Below are positions 58,814 to 64,000 of a stretch of 64,000 nucleotides of DNA, one piece after another. Numbering within the stretch: position 1 is the stretch's first letter; every line of letters begins with the position of its first letter. The notes beneath the pieces were generated by a model. It did no database searches. It was not told where the DNA came from and was given only the letters and a program-made list of their open reading frames with translations. Origin of the DNA: Verrucomicrobiota bacterium (GTDB lineage Bacteria; Verrucomicrobiota; Verrucomicrobiia; Opitutales; UBA953); NCBI GenBank assembly GCA_003569205.1, contig BGOK01000011.1, positions 1-64,000 of the forward strand, read 5' to 3'. The translations under genes and the position numbers were made by a program.

Positions 58814-58831
58814 TAGAGTGCTTTTATAACT

Positions 58832-58885
58832 CCCGCCCCGGCCCGGCGTCCCTATCGGACTTGCCCCGGTCGGGGCGGGCCTATT
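58832..58885 (+). terminator. Long GC-rich hairpin followed by a short T stretch
   Basis: Stem CCCGCCCCG (58832-58840) with CGGGGCGGG (58871-58879), then CCTATTTTG. Confidence 0.45.
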
Positions 58886-58895
58886 TTGTGCTGGT

Positions 58896-59669
58896 ATGTT
58901 GCGACTGTTACTGGCGTTCGGTGCGTTTCCTTTTTTAGCGTTGGCCGCGGGTGATCCCGGTCCTTCGCCCAGGCCGATTCCGGAATACCATGAAGCCATG
59001 TCGGGCGACCGGGAGGCGCAGGAGCGCGTCGGACGATACTACATGGAAATGTACGCCAAGGGCGGTCTTAAGCAGCATTTTGAGGACGGCATGGGTTGGT
59101 TTCGTAAATCCGCCCGTCAGGGTTATTTTGTGGCCATGCGCGACATCTTTGTGGCTCGCCTCGACGGGAAGCCGGCCGACCGCGACGTCAAGGAAGCAAA
59201 CGAATGGCTCCAACGCCTGCATGAGCTTGGTCGCGTGGAAACTGGCTATCCGGAACGCTTAGCCTTGCTGCATGCTTCCGGTGAACTGGGCGTGGTCGAT
59301 AACCCCAAGGCCTATTTCTTTTGCTTACTGCAGCGTATGACTGGGTCGACTCCCCACGAAGTCGGCAAACTCCAGGCAAGGCTCAAGGCGGAGCTTAAGC
59401 CCGAGCAGGTCGCCCAGGCGGAGAAGGATGCCTATGATTGGTGGGAAGACCGCAACAAGCCCGCCCGGCCCGTCGTCGTGGCCGGGGTGAAGGGCGATGG
59501 AAATTCCGGGGATGATTCCAAGGAAGGTGGTCCCATCGACACGTCGAAAAAGGCCCAGGATCTGGCGGCCAAGAACCGCCAAGAGAGCGAGCGTCGCATC
59601 AAGCCACTGGGCAAGGAGAGCAAATATATCCTCCCGGGCTCCGATGACCTCGAGAAGCGTAAGAAGTAA
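58896..59669 (+). CDS. Secreted Sel1-repeat-like protein
   Basis: Signal peptide; AMSGDREAQERVGRYYMEMYAKGGLKQHFEDGMGWFRKSARQGYFVAM. Confidence 0.65.
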   Translation: MLRLLLAFGAFPFLALAAGDPGPSPRPIPEYHEAMSGDREAQERVGRYYMEMYAKGGLKQHFEDGMGWFRKSARQGYFVAMRDIFVARLDGKPADRDVKEANEWLQRLHELGRVETGYPERLALLHASGELGVVDNPKAYFFCLLQRMTGSTPHEVGKLQARLKAELKPEQVAQAEKDAYDWWEDRNKPARPVVVAGVKGDGNSGDDSKEGGPIDTSKKAQDLAAKNRQESERRIKPLGKESKYILPGSDDLEKRKK

Positions 59670-59719
59670 GCCTCGGGTGTTGCCACGGCAGGGGCGGGGG
59701 CTTTGCTCGCCGCATCCCC

Positions 59720-61990
59720 ATGCGCTCCATTTTGCGTCTTTGTCTTGGCCTGCTTTTGGCAGGTCCACTTCTCTTCGCCCAGGCGGGGAAGAAGGCTCCC
59801 GCTAAATCCGCGGCGAAGGAGCTCGCCGAGGCGCCAGGCCGTTGGGTCTTTGGTACCATCGGGGTTGACCGTAAGCCCGACGGCACGGCAGAGCACACTG
59901 CGCTTAAGGGGCTGGCCCTGCGTTTGGGTGAGGATGGTAAGCATGCCCTCGCTTATGACACCGAGCTCGCCCGCGTCGTGGGAGGTTGGTCGGGCAAGTT
60001 CGTCACGGAGATGAACCTGATGTCCCGCGGTGAGTATCCCTCGGCCATGGGCAGCGTGTATTTCTCGACGGACGATGACCTCGCCGGCCTCGCGGTCGGA
60101 GAGAATGCGGCTAAGCTCGCTCGGCGCACGGGCTATGGATCCCTCGGGGCCGGCCATTATCGTTTAGCCAACTTTCAGCCCAAGGGCGACGGCGTGCTGA
60201 CTTTTGCCGTCCGAGGTTCCGCCGACCGGGTCATCGAGATCCCTCGGGTCGTCGATTCTAATGAAGCACAGGTCATCGTCCGGGCGCTCACGACTGAAAC
60301 CGCCTCCGGCGTGACGGTGCTGTTGGGTCGCACCAAGGATGCCGATCGCATCGGTGTGCGCGGTCCCGGTCGCCGCGAGCAATTGGATGGTTGGGAGGTC
60401 TATCGCATTCCGGCCGGTAAGCAGCAGGTGGAAATCGCCTACGCCCCGGTGGGCGCGGCCCGTCCGACCGGCTGGCCAGAAGAACTTGGCCCACTGGCCT
60501 TCGCCGATTTCTCGAGCAAGAAGGTTGTTACTCAGGGCGAACTCTCAACCAAGACGGGTGAGCCCTACGTTACCGACCGGATTAAACTTCCCGACGACAA
60601 CGCGTGGAAGGCCCCGATGTATGTGAGTGGCGTGGATTTCTTTGACGACGGTCGTGTGGCGATTTGTACGTTCCATGGGGACGTCTGGATTGGCTCTGGC
60701 CTCGATGCCAATTTGGAACAGGTCACCTGGGAGCGCTTTGCCACGGGTCTTTATCATCCGCTCGGTCTGAAGGTCGTGAACGGGACGATTCACGTAACCT
60801 GCCGCGACGGACTCTGGAAACTCCTACCAGGCCCCGGCGGGAAAGGCAGCGCCCAGACTTATGCCGTCTTCAATTCCGACATTCAGGCGACAAAGAACTT
60901 CCATGAGTACGTCTTTGACCTCCAAGCGGATGGCGCTGGTAACCTTTATTTTATCAAGGCCGGTCCAGTGAAGAAGGGCGGTCGTGGCTTCGATGACCTT
61001 TGCGACCACCACGGCGTATTGTTTAAAGTCTCCCCCGATGGATCGACGATGTCAGTCGTTGCCACCGGCTTCCGTGCGCCCAACGGCATCGGCATCAGCC
61101 CGACCGGCCAGCTGACGTCTGGTGATAACGAGGGCACCTGGACGCCGGTCTGCCGACTCAACTGGATTAAGCAGGGTGGCTTCTATGGCGTACCCCCGTT
61201 GGCGCATCGTACGACTGAGCCCACGGATTATGATCGTCCGCTCTGTTGGATGCCGAAGGACGTCGATAATTCCAGTGGCGGCCAGGTGTGGGTGACCTCG
61301 GAACAGTGGGGCCCGTGGAAGGGTCGTCTCCTGCACCTCAGCTATGGCACCTGCTCGCTCTACGGCGTCTTGCCGCAGGAGGTGGAGTTCCGTGGTCAGC
61401 CGCAAATGCAAGGCGGCCTCACGCGTTTCAACGTGAACTTTGACAGCGGCGCCATGCGGGCACGCTTTAATCCTAAAGATGGTCAGCTCTATGTCGTTGG
61501 ACTGCGCGGTTGGCAGACCACTGCCGTCAAGAACGGCTGCCTCCAGCGAGTCCGCTACACCGGCGAGAAGGTCCGTACGCCGTTGGACCTGAAGGTCGCA
61601 CAGGGCAGGGTGGAAGTCCGTTTTGGTGAAGCCCTTGATCCAGCCGTAGCCAAGGACCCCGGTAGCTGGAATGTTGAAATCTGGAATTACCTTTGGTCGG
61701 CGGCGTATGGTTCGCCGGAACTCTCCACGAAGGTGAAGCCAGTCGCGGCTGCCGAAGTCGGTAAGGACGGTAAGCCAGAGTTCAGTAAGGAGCAGATGTC
61801 ACAGACCAAGCATGACCTCCTTAAAGTTACGCGGGTTGAGCTCTCGGCCGACGGGCGCACCGCTATCCTGCACCTCGCCGATTTGGCCCCCTGCATGCAA
61901 ATGTCGCTCAAGTATAACGTCCGCAGCGCAGACGGCACCGAACTTTCCGGACGCATTACGAACACCATCCACGCTTTGCCGGCGAAGTAA
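59720..61990 (+). CDS. Secreted DUF6797-like / sorbosone dehydrogenase-like beta-propeller protein
   Basis: Signal peptide; VSGVDFFDDGRVAICTFHGDVWIGSGLD; GFRAPNGIGISPTGQLTSGDNEGTW. Confidence 0.75.
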   Translation: MRSILRLCLGLLLAGPLLFAQAGKKAPAKSAAKELAEAPGRWVFGTIGVDRKPDGTAEHTALKGLALRLGEDGKHALAYDTELARVVGGWSGKFVTEMNLMSRGEYPSAMGSVYFSTDDDLAGLAVGENAAKLARRTGYGSLGAGHYRLANFQPKGDGVLTFAVRGSADRVIEIPRVVDSNEAQVIVRALTTETASGVTVLLGRTKDADRIGVRGPGRREQLDGWEVYRIPAGKQQVEIAYAPVGAARPTGWPEELGPLAFADFSSKKVVTQGELSTKTGEPYVTDRIKLPDDNAWKAPMYVSGVDFFDDGRVAICTFHGDVWIGSGLDANLEQVTWERFATGLYHPLGLKVVNGTIHVTCRDGLWKLLPGPGGKGSAQTYAVFNSDIQATKNFHEYVFDLQADGAGNLYFIKAGPVKKGGRGFDDLCDHHGVLFKVSPDGSTMSVVATGFRAPNGIGISPTGQLTSGDNEGTWTPVCRLNWIKQGGFYGVPPLAHRTTEPTDYDRPLCWMPKDVDNSSGGQVWVTSEQWGPWKGRLLHLSYGTCSLYGVLPQEVEFRGQPQMQGGLTRFNVNFDSGAMRARFNPKDGQLYVVGLRGWQTTAVKNGCLQRVRYTGEKVRTPLDLKVAQGRVEVRFGEALDPAVAKDPGSWNVEIWNYLWSAAYGSPELSTKVKPVAAAEVGKDGKPEFSKEQMSQTKHDLLKVTRVELSADGRTAILHLADLAPCMQMSLKYNVRSADGTELSGRITNTIHALPAK

Positions 61991-62030
61991 TACTACAGCC
62001 GGCATTACCTGCTGGCCAGGGACGGAACGT

Positions 62031-63053
62031 TTACCGGTAATCCGACACGGGCTTCGGTTTGATGCCGATTTTTTCGTAGGCGAAACCTGAGGTCAACGGC
62101 TCGTAGGTGCCCACCGTGTCGACTGAACTCTTAGGGGAGATGGCTGACTCCATACCCATGCCCCAATAGGCGGCATTGATAACGAGGCGACGGAGGCCGG
62201 GGTTACGGAAATCACTCCCGCTGCCCATGGTAGATTGGAAGACGCGGGCGTCCTTACCGGTGCTGGTCTGCCAGTTCTTAAACCAAGCGACCGGGAGGGC
62301 TTCGAGTTTTGGGTTGGGCGCGTCGTCTTGTTTGCGCCCCATCAGAGGCTGGCCCCAGACGAGCGCGGTGCAACCCGCTGGTAAGCTACCGCCTTCTTTA
62401 TAGGTGCGATAGACGTCGGAGTTGCCCCAGACATCGCTGACGCCGGTGAGGATCGGGTGATCCTTGAGGGCTTCAACAATCATGCCGCGGGTGGAGTCGG
62501 CTTGGTAACGTCCGTGGTGGCCGCGGAAGCTTCCGCCCAGGACGTCCTCGCCCCAGTTCACCTGCTTGCCGTTAATCTTATAGGGCAAGGAGGCGTGGAA
62601 GCCGTGATTGGAAGTGCGCAGGGCGATGAAGGGTTTGCCTGAGTCGATGTACTGCACGATGAGTTCGCGCTCCGCCATCGGCAGCGTGAGTAAGCGACAA
62701 AAGAAAATCACCTGATCAGCTTTCGCCAAATGCTCGAGTCCCGGGATGTGGTGCGTCTTAAAATCCTTCTCTTTACCTTTCTCGGGGTAGACCGGCATGC
62801 GAGGGTCGACTAAGCCGTTCTCGTCGACGGCGTAGAGCACGGTGCAATCAAAGCCGTGATGGGTGCTGAGGATTTTGGCGAGCATCGGCATACACTGCTC
62901 GCTGCGGTATTCTTGGTCCGCGGCGATGAGTACGATATGCTTCCCCTTGCCGGGGCCTTCGCCGCCCTTGTAGGTGAGCCAAAGCGGCCCTGAAGGGGTC
63001 GTTTGTGCCAAGCAACTGAGGCAAACGAGGAGGGGTAGCAGGGAGCGTAGCAT
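62031..63053 (-). CDS. Secreted ThuA-like domain protein
   Basis: GKHIVLIAADQEYRSEQCMPMLAKILSTHHGFDCTVLYA; LRTSNHGFH. Confidence 0.83.
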   Translation of the reverse strand: MLRSLLPLLVCLSCLAQTTPSGPLWLTYKGGEGPGKGKHIVLIAADQEYRSEQCMPMLAKILSTHHGFDCTVLYAVDENGLVDPRMPVYPEKGKEKDFKTHHIPGLEHLAKADQVIFFCRLLTLPMAERELIVQYIDSGKPFIALRTSNHGFHASLPYKINGKQVNWGEDVLGGSFRGHHGRYQADSTRGMIVEALKDHPILTGVSDVWGNSDVYRTYKEGGSLPAGCTALVWGQPLMGRKQDDAPNPKLEALPVAWFKNWQTSTGKDARVFQSTMGSGSDFRNPGLRRLVINAAYWGMGMESAISPKSSVDTVGTYEPLTSGFAYEKIGIKPKPVSDYR

Positions 63054-63064
63054 GGGGTAGGGGT

Positions 63065-63148
63065 GTGAGGGGGTGGGGGAGTCAGGGGTATGACTCGTTG
63101 AGGCTCAGCGTCTTCTAAATTGGGTGAGGGGGTGGGGGTGTCAAGGGT
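63065..63148 (+). repeat. Two G-rich 25-nt direct repeats (63065-63089, 63124-63148)
   Basis: GTGAGGGGGTGGGGGAGTCAGGGGT and GTGAGGGGGTGGGGGTGTCAAGGGT, 23/25 identical. Confidence 0.85.
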
Positions 63149-63211
63149 CCTGGGTAGTACTATTTTCTAAAACCTTTCGTAAATCATGGGGTTTCAAAGA
63201 TAACCGTCCCC

Positions 63212-63781
63212 ATGAAGAACATCCTGCCTCTGCTCCTCGCCGCTGCCCTTGGTTCCGCTGCCACCTATTTCATCATGGACTCGAAGCAGGCCTCCGCCCC
63301 TGCCGCGAAGGCCGTGAAGGCCGCTCCCCGCGTCGCCGGCGGCAATACCTCTGCCGAACCGAAGGCCGTAGCCCCTGGAGCCGATGCTCAGCGTCCAACG
63401 CCGGGTGGCTTCACGAGCGGAACTAAAGGTAAGAGCAGTGGTTGGCTACCCGAAGAAATTCCCGGCGTCAGCGCCGAGCAGTTCACCAAGTGCCGCACCG
63501 CCTTGATGTCGACCTTCCGTAACGAAACCGTCCGGGCCGCCTTCACCAAGGTTAACGAAATCCGTAAGGAACTCGAAAACGCCACTGACGAGGAAAAGAA
63601 GAATATCGAAGCCGATATTGCCGAAGCCTCCAAGGAAGCTCGCCAGGCCCAGAAGGCCGCCATTACCGCGGCCGATCCCGACATCACCGATGAGACGGTG
63701 GACAAGGTCCTCGATGCCATGGACGAAATGCGCAAGCTGCGCATGGCCCAGGGCGGCACCAAGGGTGGTAAGGGGAAGTAA
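63212..63781 (+). CDS. Small secreted/anchored helical protein of unknown function (Spy/CpxP-like look)
   Basis: N-terminal hydrophobic anchor, long charged helix NEIRKELENATDEEKKNIEADIAEASKEARQAQKA. Confidence 0.7.
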   Translation: MKNILPLLLAAALGSAATYFIMDSKQASAPAAKAVKAAPRVAGGNTSAEPKAVAPGADAQRPTPGGFTSGTKGKSSGWLPEEIPGVSAEQFTKCRTALMSTFRNETVRAAFTKVNEIRKELENATDEEKKNIEADIAEASKEARQAQKAAITAADPDITDETVDKVLDAMDEMRKLRMAQGGTKGGKGK

Positions 63782-63786
63782 GAGAC

Positions 63787-63877
63787 TAGGGGATGGGGGA
63801 TAGGGGGTAGGGGAAAGGGGTAAGGGGGTAGGGGAAGAGTACGGATTACGGATTACAGAGTACAGAGTACGGATTAC
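63787..63877 (+). repeat. Composite heptanucleotide array, 13 in-phase units of both sub-types
   Basis: TAGGGGA TGGGGGA TAGGGGG TAGGGGA AAGGGGT AAGGGGG TAGGGGA AGAGTAC GGATTAC GGATTAC AGAGTAC AGAGTAC GGATTAC. Confidence 0.95.
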
Positions 63878-63926
63878 GGACTTCGAGAAATCGAAAACTG
63901 TAATTCTTACTCCGTTACTTGTTTTG

Positions 63927-63960
63927 TCCCAACCCCCAACCCCCAACCCCCATCCCCCTC
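63927..63960 (-). repeat. Inverted C-rich heptanucleotide arm
   Basis: GTCCCAACCCCCAACCCCCAACCCCCATCCCCCTC; reverse strand TTGGGGG units at 7-nt period. Confidence 0.9.
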
Positions 63961-64000
63961 AGTAGCCTACCCTTCCTTCCGGGCGTCGAGTTCCATCCAG

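Noticed and set aside
58832-58885. Transposon end / terminal inverted repeat at the cassette edge
   Set aside because: The GC-rich inverted repeat looks like a local hairpin/terminator; no matching repeat at the left edge near 55690 and no transposase or integrase.

Overview
The window looks like a high-GC Verrucomicrobiota (PVC superphylum) chromosome segment. The lineage is inferred from gene content only. About 0-28 kb is mostly housekeeping: cysS (3' part), a SIMPL-domain gene, thrS, alkaline phosphatase, cysE, a GAF histidine kinase, DedA, glnD, msrA, rarA, dusB, dnaA with a possible origin region, cutC, a TPP riboswitch plus thiC, lexA, speA, and a SMUG1-like uracil-DNA glycosylase. About 28.7-63 kb is a PVC-type catabolic/accessory region: a sulfatase, three tandem Tat-DUF1501 / diheme DUF1549-DUF1553 pairs, DUF1080 proteins, nagB, an FAD oxidoreductase, esterases, a ThuA-NPCBM-PVC heme-binding-HEAT-cytochrome fusion, and an SGNH/sialate-acetylesterase cassette. 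Two non-gene signals stand out. (1) A dispersed family of strictly heptameric (7-nt period) intergenic arrays, TAGGGGA / GAGTACA / GGATTAC, occurs at four loci, and at two of them the arms are inverted. (2) Single-base indels at short homopolymers split or locally scramble at least six genes (cysS, SIMPL, speA, DUF1080, the heme-binding fusion, SGNH). This is more consistent with consensus error than with real pseudogenes. No CRISPR array, rRNA, or convincing tRNA was found.
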